The notes beneath the pieces were generated by a model. The model searched no databases and was not told where the DNA came from. It saw nothing but the letters and a program-made list of their open reading frames with translations. From Vagococcus vulneris (GTDB lineage: Bacteria > Bacillota > Bacilli > Lactobacillales > Vagococcaceae), in the NCBI RefSeq assembly GCF_003950515.1, contig NZ_NGJS01000008.1:50854-114853 (forward strand): a DNA stretch of 64,000 bases, written 5' to 3'. Below are positions 8,679 through 17,835 of this stretch, piece after piece (position 1 is the stretch's first letter; each line of letters opens with the position of its first letter). The translations under genes were made by a program, and so were the position numbers.

Positions 8679-10382
8679 GTGGCCTATCAAGCATTGTATA
8701 GAGAATGGCGTTCGCAGACCTTTGATGATTTGGTGGGGCAGCAAATGATTACCCAAACATTAAAAAATGCGATAACGCAAAATAAGGTGTCACATGCCTA
8801 TCTTTTTACGGGTCCCAGAGGAACTGGAAAGACAAGTGCTGCTAAAATTTTTGCCAAGGCAATAAATTGTCCTAATAATGTTAACGGCGAACCGTGTAAC
8901 CACTGCCCCAACTGTATCGGAATTACTGAAGGAACGATTAATGATGTATTAGAAATCGATGCGGCCAGTAATAATGGTGTAGAGGAAATTCGCGATATCA
9001 GAGATAAAGTTAAATATGCTCCGACACAAGTACCGTATAAAGTTTATATTATTGATGAAGTTCATATGCTGTCAACAGGAGCATTTAATGCTTTATTAAA
9101 GACGCTTGAGGAACCGCCTGAACATGTTATTTTTATTTTAGCGACAACTGAACCTCATAAAATACCAGCAACAATTATCTCACGGACACAGCGTTTTGAT
9201 TTTAAACGAATCGGGACAGTAGATATTGAAAAACATATGTCAGATATCTTGATATCAAAATCAATTGATTTTGAAGAAGGGGCTCTTAAAGTTATCGCTC
9301 GGGCAGCCGAGGGCGGTATGCGTGACGCATTGAGTATTTTAGATCAGGCCATTTCTTTCAGCGATGGATTAGTTACTCTTCAAGATGCTTTAGAGGTAAC
9401 AGGCAGTTTGACCAGCGAAATGATGGATGACTATTTAACAGCTTGTTTCCATCATGAAACAGAGCAGGGATTAACCATTCTAAATCAGTTAATTGATGAA
9501 GGAAAAGAAAGTCAGCGAATTATTGAAAACTTACTGATGTACTGTCGAGATTTATTAGTCTACCAGCAAGCTCCAGCGTTAGCTGAAACACAAATGGGTT
9601 ATTGTACGGATGGGTTTAAACAGTTAAGTCATAAATTATCAACAGAGACTTTATATAGTTGGATAAATGAGTTGAATGATGGATTAAAAGAGATGAAATT
9701 CAGCCATCAGCCGACTATTTACTTGGAAGTTTTAACAGTGAAATTAACGACAACACAAAATCAGCAGCCCTTGTCAGTTGGAAACACAGCACCGGATTTA
9801 CCGGAAATTAATTATTTAGAGCAAAAGGTATCAGACTTAGAAAAACAGCTTGCGGAACTTCAAAAAAATGGCAGCCTAAATGTACCAATGGAAGCCGCAC
9901 ATCAAAAAAACACTTCAGCTAAAAAATCTAAGCAGAGTTCGTATCGTGTGCCAAAAGAGCAGGTTTACCAAGTATTAGAAGCCGCGACTAAAGATCATTT
10001 GGCACAAGTTCGTAATGTGTGGGGAGATTTGCTTCATATGTTGACGGTGACACAAAGAGCTTTAATTAAAGCCAGCGAACCAGTGGCAGCAAGTTCAGAA
10101 GGGGTAGTATTAGCCTTTGATTATGATATTTTGTGTCAAAAAACGAGTGCTGATACAGAATTACAAGAAGAAATTCGACAAGGCTTGCATCGTTTGGTAC
10201 AATATAGTCCGAAAATTGTCAGTATTCCAAAACAACAATGGGGTTCGTTGCGACAGGGATTTATTGCTCAAATGGGTGATAACTCAGAGCAGATGCAGCC
10301 GAAGGAGGCTGAAAAGGAAGCCCCGATTATTTCAGAGGCCAAAGAACTGTTTGGTGATGTAGTTGATATTGTCAATGATTAA
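8679..10382 (+). CDS. dnaX: DNA polymerase III subunit tau (and possibly gamma)
   Basis: The clamp-loader ATPase drives loading of the sliding clamp. The protein opens MAYQALYREWRSQTF, with Walker A GPRGTGKT at residues 45-52, a four-cysteine zinc module (C-N-H-C-P-N-C region) after it and the DEVH Walker B. A lysine/glutamine-rich linker near residue 400 precedes the tau-specific C-terminus. I choose GTG at 8679 because AAGGAG lies eight bases upstream and the family starts at MAYQ; the ATG two codons earlier sits too close to that site. It heads the dnaX-ebfC-recR cluster. A slippery A-AAA-AAC occurs at 9905-9911. Confidence 0.95.
   Translation: MAYQALYREWRSQTFDDLVGQQMITQTLKNAITQNKVSHAYLFTGPRGTGKTSAAKIFAKAINCPNNVNGEPCNHCPNCIGITEGTINDVLEIDAASNNGVEEIRDIRDKVKYAPTQVPYKVYIIDEVHMLSTGAFNALLKTLEEPPEHVIFILATTEPHKIPATIISRTQRFDFKRIGTVDIEKHMSDILISKSIDFEEGALKVIARAAEGGMRDALSILDQAISFSDGLVTLQDALEVTGSLTSEMMDDYLTACFHHETEQGLTILNQLIDEGKESQRIIENLLMYCRDLLVYQQAPALAETQMGYCTDGFKQLSHKLSTETLYSWINELNDGLKEMKFSHQPTIYLEVLTVKLTTTQNQQPLSVGNTAPDLPEINYLEQKVSDLEKQLAELQKNGSLNVPMEAAHQKNTSAKKSKQSSYRVPKEQVYQVLEAATKDHLAQVRNVWGDLLHMLTVTQRALIKASEPVAASSEGVVLAFDYDILCQKTSADTELQEEIRQGLHRLVQYSPKIVSIPKQQWGSLRQGFIAQMGDNSEQMQPKEAEKEAPIISEAKELFGDVVDIVND
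9905..9922 (+). other. Candidate -1 frameshift site in dnaX
   Basis: The heptamer A-AAA-AAC (9905-9911) is in the right phase for simultaneous -1 slippage (zero frame CAA AAA AAC). After slippage the reading is CAC TTC AGC TAA, so translation stops at 9920-9922 and gives about 414 residues instead of 567. GGAAG at 9890-9894 lies about ten bases upstream, as in the stimulated E. coli site. No strong downstream stem is visible. Confidence 0.45.
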
Positions 10383-10413
10383 ATAAATAAAATAGTATAG
10401 GAGAATGATAATA

Positions 10414-10728
10414 ATGATGCGCGGTATGGGAAATATGCAAGGTATGATGAAACAAATGCAAAAAATGCAAAAAGAAATGGAGACTACAAAAGCAGATTTT
10501 GATTTAAAAGAATTTAAAGGGCAAGCAGGCAACGGTTTGGTGGAAGTTACAATGACAGGTGATAAACGTGTTAAAGATATCGTCATTAAACCAGAAGTAG
10601 TCGATCCTGATGATGTCGAAATGATTCAAGATTTAGTGTTAGCAGCGACTAATGATGTGTTAGAGATAATTGATAGTGAAACGGAACGCGTGATGGGTAA
10701 ATACGCTAAAAGTATTCCTGGATTTTAA
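10414..10728 (+). CDS. ebfC: YbaB/EbfC family nucleoid-associated protein
   Basis: This small DNA-binding protein begins [22 protein letters not shown], the methionine/glutamine-rich helix typical of the family, then has the conserved [14 protein letters not shown] core. Family members form dimers shaped like tweezers and bind DNA; the gene sits between dnaX and recR in most Firmicutes. The frame opens at an ATG at 10405, but that codon is only a base or two from AGGAG; the ATG at 10414 has ten-base spacing and fits the family start. About 104 residues is the usual size. Confidence 0.93.
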   Translation: MMRGMGNMQGMMKQMQKMQKEMETTKADFDLKEFKGQAGNGLVEVTMTGDKRVKDIVIKPEVVDPDDVEMIQDLVLAATNDVLEIIDSETERVMGKYAKSIPGF

Positions 10729-10749
10729 AACAACATGTTAAAAAGGTCG

Positions 10750-10793
10750 AAGGTCGTAGGGGGTTGATTTTTTAATAACTCCGCTGCGGCCTT
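10750..10793 (+). other. Long imperfect stem between ebfC and recR
   Basis: Bases 10750-10765 pair with 10777-10793 with one bulge and several G-T pairs. No T run follows, so it is more likely an mRNA-processing or stability structure than a terminator. Confidence 0.4.
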
Positions 10794-10839
10794 TAATTGT
10801 GATATGATGGAAAAGTTATCTAGAAAGCAGGTAGAATGA

Positions 10840-11436
10840 ATGCAATATCCAGCACCGATTGCAAAATTAATTGAAAGCTATATGAAATTGCCGGGGATTG
10901 GCGCGAAGACGGCTACAAGATTAGCATTTTACACAATCAATATGCGTGAAGAAGATGTTACAGACTTTGCAAAATCATTAATCAGTGTTAAACGAGATTT
11001 ACATTTTTGCAATATTTGTGGAAACATAACTGATGAAGAGAAATGTGATATTTGCCGTGACCCTAATCGTGATCGTTCAACTGTTTTAGTAGTTGAGGAA
11101 TCGAAAGATGTAATGTCTATGGAAAAAATGCGCGAGTATCACGGTCTGTATCACGTGCTTCACGGTGTTTTATCACCGATGGATGGTACAGGACCGGATG
11201 ATTTAAATATTGCTTCATTAATAAAAAGACTCCATGATAGTGAAATAAATGAGGTTATTATAGCAACGAATGCAACAACAGACGGAGAAGCAACAGCGAT
11301 GTATTTATCGCGTTTAATCAAACCTGCAGGCATTAAAGTGACACGATTAGCACATGGGTTATCCGTAGGCAGTGATATTGAGTATGCGGACGAAGTGACA
11401 CTATTAAAAGCTGTTGAGGGAAGGACGGAACTATAG
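10840..11436 (+). CDS. recR: Recombination protein RecR
   Basis: RecR works with RecO and RecF to load RecA on gapped DNA. The 198-residue protein has the helix-hairpin-helix [13 protein letters not shown] (residues 17-29), a four-cysteine zinc finger at Cys57, Cys60, Cys69 and Cys72, and a Toprim domain containing [12 protein letters not shown] and the [11 protein letters not shown] stretch. The start at 10840 is supported by a purine-rich AAGCAGG about seven bases upstream. Its TAG stop shares one base with the tmk GTG start, so the two are translationally coupled. Confidence 0.97.
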   Translation: MQYPAPIAKLIESYMKLPGIGAKTATRLAFYTINMREEDVTDFAKSLISVKRDLHFCNICGNITDEEKCDICRDPNRDRSTVLVVEESKDVMSMEKMREYHGLYHVLHGVLSPMDGTGPDDLNIASLIKRLHDSEINEVIIATNATTDGEATAMYLSRLIKPAGIKVTRLAHGLSVGSDIEYADEVTLLKAVEGRTEL

Positions 11437-12089
11437 TGGTACCTGACAAAGGCATTTTTATAACAATAGAAGGTCCGGACGGGGCCGGAAAATCTACGGT
11501 AATTCAAGCATTGAAAATACTAATTGAAGAAACGTGTAAAGTTCCTTTGATGTTAACAAGAGAACCTGGAGGGATAGAGATAGCAGAGCAGATACGTGAA
11601 GTTATTTTAAATCCTGAGAATACGGCTATGGACGAGCGGACAGAGGCTTTGCTTTATGCTGCAGCGCGAAGGCAGCATTTAGTTCAAAAAGTTTTGCCTG
11701 CGATTAAAAAAAATAAAATTGTTTTATGCGATCGTTTTGTTGATAGTTCTTTGGCCTATCAAGGTGCTGGGCGTGATTTAGGGATTGACGCTGTCTGGCA
11801 GATTAATCAATTTGCTATTCAAAATGTTATGCCTGATTTAACGTTGTATTTAGATGTTCCCATTGAACTCGGTTTAGCAAGAATTAAATCAGGTCGAAAA
11901 GCCAGTGAACTTGACCGCCTGGATCAAGAAAACATTGAATTTCATTTAAAAGTTCGTGAGGCGTATATATCACTTTTAAAACGTTTTCCAGATAGAATGA
12001 AGCTGATTGACGCATCATTAGATATAGAAACTGTTACATTAGCGTGTTACAATTTAATCAAGGATCAATTTCCGATTTATTTTAATTAA
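11436..12089 (+). CDS. tmk: Thymidylate kinase
   Basis: This enzyme phosphorylates dTMP to dTDP in the dTTP pathway. The P-loop [10 protein letters not shown] lies at residues 12-21, followed by the REPGG motif, the DRF(V)DSSLAYQG motif and a lid with [15 protein letters not shown]. The length of 217 residues is normal. The GTG start overlaps the recR stop by one base (TAGTG), and AAGGA lies about ten bases upstream. It is in the usual place between recR and darA. Confidence 0.96.
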   Translation: MVPDKGIFITIEGPDGAGKSTVIQALKILIEETCKVPLMLTREPGGIEIAEQIREVILNPENTAMDERTEALLYAAARRQHLVQKVLPAIKKNKIVLCDRFVDSSLAYQGAGRDLGIDAVWQINQFAIQNVMPDLTLYLDVPIELGLARIKSGRKASELDRLDQENIEFHLKVREAYISLLKRFPDRMKLIDASLDIETVTLACYNLIKDQFPIYFN

Positions 12090-12103
12090 GGAGATGTGTC
12101 AAA

Positions 12104-12433
12104 ATGAAGTTATTATTAGCGATTGTTCAAAATAAAGATAGTAACCGTTTGTCAAGTGAATTTAATCAAGCCAATGTAAGAGCGACAAAATTATCGACAA
12201 CTGGTGGCTTTTTAAGATCTGGAAACACAACTTTTATCGTTGGGATTGAAGATGATCGTGTGGATGAGGCGTTATCAATCATCGAACAAACATGTCAATC
12301 AAGAGAACAGTATATGACTTCACCATTTAGTTTGGATATTCCGTTAGATACGCAATCCACAGATCCAGTACAAGTACAAGTTGGTGGTGCCACTGTATTT
12401 GTAATGCCTGTAGAAGGGTTTTTCCATTTTTAA
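12104..12433 (+). CDS. darA: Cyclic-di-AMP receptor, PII-like (DarA/PstA, YaaQ)
   Basis: The 109-residue protein matches the DarA/PstA family of PII-like trimeric c-di-AMP receptors: it begins MKLLLAIVQNKDSNRLS, has the loop motif LSTTGGFLRSGNTTF, and ends VGGATVFVMPVEGFFHF. Its downstream output is unknown in any species. A GGAGATG site lies seven bases before the ATG. The stop overlaps the holB start by one base, consistent with cotranscription. Confidence 0.93.
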   Translation: MKLLLAIVQNKDSNRLSSEFNQANVRATKLSTTGGFLRSGNTTFIVGIEDDRVDEALSIIEQTCQSREQYMTSPFSLDIPLDTQSTDPVQVQVGGATVFVMPVEGFFHF

Positions 12434-13365
12434 TGACTGAAAATTTAACAAATAAAATAAAAATAGCGCAGCCTCAATTGGTTGCGTTTTTTTTAAAAAT
12501 AGCGCAAGAACATAAAATAAATCATTCTTATATTTTTGAAGGTGAAGATAATAATATATTATATGAAACGTCATTATGGTTTGCACAGCTGGTCTTATGT
12601 CAAAGTCCATTAACTGATGGTAGTCCATGTGGAATGTGTTTGACATGTAGACGAATTATTCAACAAGATTATCCTGATGTTTTGACAATCATTCCAGAAG
12701 GTCAGACGATTAAAGTAGAACAAGTTCGACAGATGAAACAGTTGTTGACAAAAAGTGGATTAGAGAGTCCTAAACGTATTCTGATTATTCGGGAAGCTGA
12801 AAAAATGACCGTCACCTCTGCAAATACACTGCTGAAGTTTATTGAGGAACCAGATGGAGATATGTTTATCATTTTTTTAACTAATAACAGTCAGCGTATT
12901 TTGCCGACCATTCAATCTCGATGCCAGCAGATTCATTTAAAACCAGTAAAAAAAAGTTTGATGATTCAACAATTGATAGAAAAAAATATTCCGCAGACAG
13001 TTGCTGGGGAATTAGCTGAAGTATGCGCATCAGTTATATCTGCTGTTGAATTATTTGAAAATGAATGGTTTAATGATTTTAGGGAAACTGTCCAAAAGTG
13101 GTTTAACCAAATTAAGTCAAGAAGTCCATTAGCTTTTATTACGGTTCAGCAGCATTTAGTTAAATCAGCGAAAGAACGCAGCCAGCAACAACTGATTTTT
13201 GATTTATTGATAGCGCATTATCGATTAGATATGGAAAAAAACAACAATTATAAGATATCCCATGTTGAAACAATTGAATTGATAATATCGGCAAAAAGAA
13301 AATTAGAAGCTAATGTTAGTTTCCAAAATGTTGCGGAACAGTTGGTGTGGCGTATTATGGCATAG
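12433..13365 (+). CDS. holB: DNA polymerase III subunit delta'
   Basis: This clamp-loader subunit has the AAA+-like fold with a degenerate Walker A in its N-terminal part, a zinc module (CQSPLTDGSPCGMCLTC), and the ANTLLKFIEEPD and SRCQQI motifs that align with the sensor 1/SRC region of clamp loaders. Length is 310 residues. The ATG overlaps the darA stop (TAATG). It lies within the conserved tmk-darA-holB-ricT-yabA-rsmI block. Confidence 0.93.
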   Translation: MTENLTNKIKIAQPQLVAFFLKIAQEHKINHSYIFEGEDNNILYETSLWFAQLVLCQSPLTDGSPCGMCLTCRRIIQQDYPDVLTIIPEGQTIKVEQVRQMKQLLTKSGLESPKRILIIREAEKMTVTSANTLLKFIEEPDGDMFIIFLTNNSQRILPTIQSRCQQIHLKPVKKSLMIQQLIEKNIPQTVAGELAEVCASVISAVELFENEWFNDFRETVQKWFNQIKSRSPLAFITVQQHLVKSAKERSQQQLIFDLLIAHYRLDMEKNNNYKISHVETIELIISAKRKLEANVSFQNVAEQLVWRIMA

Positions 13366-13380
13366 CTAAGGAGGATTATC

Positions 13381-14220
13381 ATGGTGGAGGTAGTCGGAGT
13401 TCGTTTTAAACCAGCAGGTAGAATTTATTATTACTCCCCTGAAAAAAACAAGGAGTATTTATATAAAGAGAAAGTGATTGTTGAATCACAAAAAATAAAA
13501 GAGATGGCAGAAGTTGCTATACCTTCTAAAGAGATGGCATTGTCTGATCTGCCAGATGAATTGAAGCCGATTATACAAACAGCAACGGCGAAGCAGTTAA
13601 GCAAGCTGATTGACAATAAAAAAGATGCAGCGGCTGCTTTTGTTGTCACTAAGCAAAAGATTACTGAACACGGGTTAAAAATGAAACTTGTCCAGGTAGA
13701 CTATTCTTATGATCGTAGCAAAATGATTTTTAATTTTACCGCTGATGGTCGTGTCGATTTTCGAGAATTAGTCAAAGACTTGGCAGCAACTTATAAAACT
13801 AGAATTGAATTGAAACAAATTGGTGTCAGAGATGAAGCTAAATTTCTTGGCGGTATTGGTCCATGCGGAAGACCGTTATGTTGTAGTACTTTTTTAGGAG
13901 ATTTTGTACCGGTATCAATCAAAATGGCTAAAGAACAGAATTTATCACTGAATCCGACAAAAATTTCTGGTGTTTGTGGCCGATTAATGTGTTGCTTGAA
14001 TTATGAAAATGATGAGTACGAGCGTTTGAGACGTGAACTTCCTGATTTTGGCGAAGTCGTTGAGACACCAGAAGGTAAAGGAAAAGTTATCGGGTTGAAT
14101 ATTTTGAGTGAACTAATTAAAGTAAGGTTATTTCATAAAGAAACACCAATGGATTTTGATAGTGAAGAAATTACGAAATTAAGTGAAAATGAGAAACAAC
14201 TTGATAAAAAGGGTGAATAA
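13381..14220 (+). CDS. ricT: PSP1-domain protein RicT (YaaT)
   Basis: RicT forms the Y-complex with RicA and RicF, which stimulates RNase Y maturation of mRNAs in B. subtilis. The 279-residue protein has the PSP1 C-terminal domain, with cysteine motifs CGRPLCCSTFL and GVCGRLMCCLNYE that are thought to bind an iron-sulfur cluster. AGGAGG lies seven bases before the ATG. It is followed after one base by yabA, so the pair is coupled. Confidence 0.93.
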   Translation: MVEVVGVRFKPAGRIYYYSPEKNKEYLYKEKVIVESQKIKEMAEVAIPSKEMALSDLPDELKPIIQTATAKQLSKLIDNKKDAAAAFVVTKQKITEHGLKMKLVQVDYSYDRSKMIFNFTADGRVDFRELVKDLAATYKTRIELKQIGVRDEAKFLGGIGPCGRPLCCSTFLGDFVPVSIKMAKEQNLSLNPTKISGVCGRLMCCLNYENDEYERLRRELPDFGEVVETPEGKGKVIGLNILSELIKVRLFHKETPMDFDSEEITKLSENEKQLDKKGE

Positions 14221-14221
14221 C

Positions 14222-14545
14222 ATGGATAAAATAAAGTTGTATGAGGAATTAGTTGAATTTGAAAATAAATTACAAACCATGTTAGTTCAAACAGGTGAGA
14301 TGAAAAAGGTAGTTGATGTATTATTAGAACAAAATTTAAATTTAGAATTAGAAAATCAGCATTTGCGTGATAAAATCGAAAAGACAGAACTTCAAGAAGA
14401 TGGCAAGCAGGAATTATCCAAATCTCGTTTGAATTTAGAAAAACTTTATGAAGAAGGATTTCACGTATGTAAAGATTTTTACGGATCACGTCGTGAAAAT
14501 CATGAAGAATGTGTATTTTGTTCAAGTATGATTTATGGAAAATAA
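14222..14545 (+). CDS. yabA: Replication initiation control protein YabA
   Basis: YabA binds DnaA and DnaN and restrains over-initiation. The N-terminal leucine-zipper-like coiled coil (KIKLYEELVEFENKLQ onward) is followed by a short zinc-binding C-terminus with the H-C...C-x-x-C pattern (FHVCKDFYG...ECVFCSS). The frame is open earlier, inside ricT, but the ATG at 14222 follows GGGTGA and gives the family start MDKIKLYEEL. At 107 residues it is close to the usual 110-120. A terminator follows. Confidence 0.93.
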   Translation: MDKIKLYEELVEFENKLQTMLVQTGEMKKVVDVLLEQNLNLELENQHLRDKIEKTELQEDGKQELSKSRLNLEKLYEEGFHVCKDFYGSRRENHEECVFCSSMIYGK

Positions 14546-14577
14546 AACTGGCGGAGGAGACTCCAGCCAGTTTTTTT
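14546..14577 (+). terminator. Terminator between yabA and rsmI
   Basis: AACTGGC at 14546-14552 and GCCAGTT at 14566-14572 pair around an inner GGAG/CTCC stem, and seven T follow. It probably lowers but may not abolish readthrough into rsmI, which starts 14 bases later with no obvious promoter of its own. Confidence 0.8.
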
Positions 14578-14590
14578 AAAGGAGAAAACT

Positions 14591-15475
14591 ATGCAAGTAC
14601 AACGAAGTTTTAAAGATAATCAGTCAGAAATTGGTATATTGTATTTAGTACCAACACCAATCGGTAATTTGGAAGACATGACCTTCAGAGCGGTCTCATG
14701 TCTGAAAGAAGTTGATAAAATAGCGAGTGAAGATACACGGAACACACAAAAACTATTAAATCATTTTGATATTGCCGTTAAACAAATCAGTTTGCATGAG
14801 CATAATTTTAAAGAGCGTGTTCCAGAGTTGGTAGGTATGTTGTTAGATGGCCTGACTATAGCTCAGGTTAGCGATGCCGGGATGCCTTCTATCAGCGATC
14901 CCGGTCACGAATTAGTTTTAGCAGCAATTGAAGCAAATATTAAAGTTGTCGCTTTACCTGGTGCTAGTGCAGGTATTACCGCATTAATTGCCTCAGGTAT
15001 TACACCGCAGCCGTTTCTTTTCTATGGTTTTTTAGCTAGAAAAGCTAGTCAGCAAAAGAAAGAATTGCTAGAATTAAATCAACAGCATGCGACTATGATA
15101 TTTTATGAGTCGCCATATCGAGTATTAAAGACATTACAGACAATGAAAGAAATTTTCGGAGAAAACCGCTTAGTCACTGTTTGCCGTGAACTGACAAAAA
15201 TTCACGAAGAGTATGTGAGAGGAACAATCGCTGAATTGATTATACATTTTAGTCAGGCTGGTGTTAAGGGAGAATGTTGTATTATCGTTCAAGCATCTAC
15301 GGAAGAAAATATACAAGATGAAACGGAAGAATATGGACTATCACTATCGCTTCCGGAGCATGTTGATTTATTGATTACGGAACAGTCGTTGACATCAAAA
15401 GAGGCAATTAAAGAAGTGGCAAAGATACGGCACATAAAAAAACAAGATGTCTATCGCCAGTATCATGATCAGTAG
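14591..15475 (+). CDS. rsmI: 16S rRNA (cytidine-1402-2'-O)-methyltransferase
   Basis: RsmI 2'-O-methylates C1402 in the 16S decoding centre using SAM. The tetrapyrrole-methylase fold shows LYLVPTPIGNLEDMTFRA near the N-terminus, SEDTRNT, SDAGMPSISDPG and ALPGAS as SAM-site motifs, then FYESPYR. The length of 294 residues is normal. GGAGA lies eight bases before the ATG at 14591. It closes the replication cluster. Confidence 0.95.
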   Translation: MQVQRSFKDNQSEIGILYLVPTPIGNLEDMTFRAVSCLKEVDKIASEDTRNTQKLLNHFDIAVKQISLHEHNFKERVPELVGMLLDGLTIAQVSDAGMPSISDPGHELVLAAIEANIKVVALPGASAGITALIASGITPQPFLFYGFLARKASQQKKELLELNQQHATMIFYESPYRVLKTLQTMKEIFGENRLVTVCRELTKIHEEYVRGTIAELIIHFSQAGVKGECCIIVQASTEENIQDETEEYGLSLSLPEHVDLLITEQSLTSKEAIKEVAKIRHIKKQDVYRQYHDQ

Positions 15476-15494
15476 AAAGTGATTTCAAAAATTG

Positions 15495-15522
15495 TTGCAT
15501 ATTGTAGTCGTTATGCTATAAT
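15495..15522 (+). promoter_or_regulatory. Promoter of the coiled-coil protein gene
   Basis: TTGCAT at 15495-15500 and TATAAT at 15517-15522 are 16 bases apart, with an extended TGC just before the -10 box. Confidence 0.65.
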
Positions 15523-15585
15523 TTTATTGTGTATCTATCTGTCTTAAATTATACAGATTTTTGTAATATGAGAAGGAATTGAGAG

Positions 15586-17814
15586 GTGGAATTATTGTTT
15601 AATAATTGGTTGAAACGAGGTAAATCGAAGGACGACGATGAAAATAAAGTTGACGAAGACGCGCAAAGCCAAACGTCAAATAATTCATCAACACCTTTAT
15701 CTGATTTAGATGACGAGTATTATTACTATTATTATGAAGAAATCGTAGATGAAGATGAAGAAAAACCTTCAATTCCAACTCTACAGGAAGAAGTTGATTT
15801 CGAGGTAATTAAAGAATCACTTGACCCAGAAAATCACCAAAATGAAACAGTTAACTATGATAGTTCTTATCCGTTTTATCAAGATGGTGATAATGTATTA
15901 AGTTATGACGAACTGGATGAGACACAACTGTTTACCAGTCAATCAGATTTATTAAGAGAAGAAAATAATCGCTTAAAAGAACAAATCAGTGAGATGGAAA
16001 CCAAACAAAAACGCTTGGTGGACCAAGTCTCTATGGTCAGTGACTTGCAAGGAGAAATCGAAGAACTTCGTCTTGGTAGAAATGAACTTGCAAAATCAAC
16101 TGAAGAAACAAATAAAAATTACCTTGAACAGCAGGCAACAGTTGCTCAATTAGAAGAAGAAAACGAATCACTCAGAACACAACTGACAACTGTTTCTAAC
16201 GAGGCAACCGTTGATGCTGAAACGATTGAACAGCTTCAAAAATTCAAACAGCTTTGTGAGGAAAAAGATCAAACGATTGAAAATTTAATTTCTAGCAAAG
16301 AAAGTCAGCAAAAGGAATTTAATCAAGCAAATGATAATTTACGTTCGGCATTAAACGATAACGATGATTTGATGACTGAAAAGGTTGAACAAATATCATT
16401 ACTTGAAAAATTACAATTTGAAAAAGATCAGACAATTCAGGAATTGGAAAGTCGTGTTGCTGAATTAACTAATCAAAAAGCAGCAGAATCAAGTGAAGCG
16501 GAAAGTAATTTAACAGCAACAATTAAAGAATTAAACGAAAAAGTTAGTGATTTAGAAAATAGTTTGCTTGAAAAAGATCAAACGATTACCGACCATGTAA
16601 CTAATATAGAAGCTAAGAAACAAACGATTGCAGAGTTGACAAATCAAATCAACGTATTGACTGAGGAAAAAGATAATTTAACTCAGCAAATTAATGTAAA
16701 AGATAATGGAGAAACAGAAGCGGTTGAAAAACTAACGTTTGATCTTCAATCTCAACAGGCTAAAGTTGAACAGTTATCACAACAGATTCAGTCTTTAACT
16801 GATGAGAAGACTTCGTTGGAAAACCATGTTATTGAATTAGACAAGCAGAAAATAGATAGAGATCAAACAATTAGTCAATTAGAAGCGACGTTAAGTGATG
16901 CAAACAATGACAAAAAAGAATTAAATGAAAAAATTGAGGAATTATCTACTGATGGATCAACAGAAGTCGTAGGAACAGCAGAAATACAAAATAAACTAAC
17001 TGATTTATCTGAAAAAAATGAGCAGTATGTAACTGAAATTGAACAACTGACAAGTCAATTAAAAGAATCAAATCAATTAATTGAGAAAAAAGAAGCCATT
17101 CAAGGGGAGTTAACTAGACAGATTACTGAACTTGGCAATCAAATAGATGAAATGAAAGTTTTAGAAACTGAGTTAACTAAAAAATATCAAAGTGAATTAT
17201 CAACAGCAGAAAGTCAGAAAATAGCAGTGGCTGATATGGAACGGGAGCTTGCAAATATGAATGAAAATTACGAAGAACAAATGAATCAAACAGAAAAATT
17301 AGAAAAGGAACTTGCAGAATTAAAAGCTAATCAAGCAATGATTAATGATTTAGAAAAAGAAATTTCTGCAATGAAATCTCAACAACATCAAGTGAAAACA
17401 AGTTTATCTGAATTGAATAAAGAGAGAGAACGTGCACAACAACTAGAGTCAGAAGTACAATTATTAAGAAGTGAAATTGATCCAGATACACAATCATTAC
17501 AGTCAGAGTTAGATCAAGTTAAAGCAGAATTAAGATTAGCTCAACAACAATTAAGACAATCAGATTCAATGAATCAATCTGATATAGCTCAAGTTATGCT
17601 GGAAGCACAAGCTCGAGCACGTCAGATTGTAGAAGTAGCTAATTATGAAGCAAAACGGAAAGTGTCTGAGGCTGAAACAGAATTAAGTGCGGTTAGTCAA
17701 GAAGCAAGAAATTATTACCGTAAACTTTCTCGAGCAAAAGCTGAGTCAGAAGTTATTTTTGCCGAATTGCTACGAAAATTAGAAAGTATCGGAGACGTTG
17801 ACCGTTTACAATAA
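15586..17814 (+). CDS. Long coiled-coil protein with DivIVA-like C-terminus
   Basis: I do not recognise a characterised homologue. The 742-residue protein has an acidic N-terminus with six consecutive tyrosines (residues 45-50) inside DDE...EEIVDEDEE, about 500 residues of heptad-rich coiled coil carrying repeats of (E/R)(K/D)DQTI, and a C-terminal stretch (AQARARQIVEVANYEAKRKV) resembling the coiled-coil end of DivIVA/GpsB proteins. There is no signal peptide or membrane helix. The GTG start has AAGGA eight bases upstream; a TTG at 15595 is an alternative. It lies just ahead of a secreted peptidoglycan hydrolase, suggesting a scaffold in envelope growth or division; this is inference. Confidence 0.75.
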   Translation: MELLFNNWLKRGKSKDDDENKVDEDAQSQTSNNSSTPLSDLDDEYYYYYYEEIVDEDEEKPSIPTLQEEVDFEVIKESLDPENHQNETVNYDSSYPFYQDGDNVLSYDELDETQLFTSQSDLLREENNRLKEQISEMETKQKRLVDQVSMVSDLQGEIEELRLGRNELAKSTEETNKNYLEQQATVAQLEEENESLRTQLTTVSNEATVDAETIEQLQKFKQLCEEKDQTIENLISSKESQQKEFNQANDNLRSALNDNDDLMTEKVEQISLLEKLQFEKDQTIQELESRVAELTNQKAAESSEAESNLTATIKELNEKVSDLENSLLEKDQTITDHVTNIEAKKQTIAELTNQINVLTEEKDNLTQQINVKDNGETEAVEKLTFDLQSQQAKVEQLSQQIQSLTDEKTSLENHVIELDKQKIDRDQTISQLEATLSDANNDKKELNEKIEELSTDGSTEVVGTAEIQNKLTDLSEKNEQYVTEIEQLTSQLKESNQLIEKKEAIQGELTRQITELGNQIDEMKVLETELTKKYQSELSTAESQKIAVADMERELANMNENYEEQMNQTEKLEKELAELKANQAMINDLEKEISAMKSQQHQVKTSLSELNKERERAQQLESEVQLLRSEIDPDTQSLQSELDQVKAELRLAQQQLRQSDSMNQSDIAQVMLEAQARARQIVEVANYEAKRKVSEAETELSAVSQEARNYYRKLSRAKAESEVIFAELLRKLESIGDVDRLQ

Positions 17815-17835
17815 TAAGTAAGGGTGAGAACAATT

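Noticed and set aside
16255..16880. Repeated GAAAAAGATCAAACGATT-like stretches taken as a DNA repeat array
   Set aside because: They encode repeated (E/R)(K/D)DQTI units of the coiled coil with varied spacing, so they are protein-level repeats and not CRISPR or VNTR DNA.
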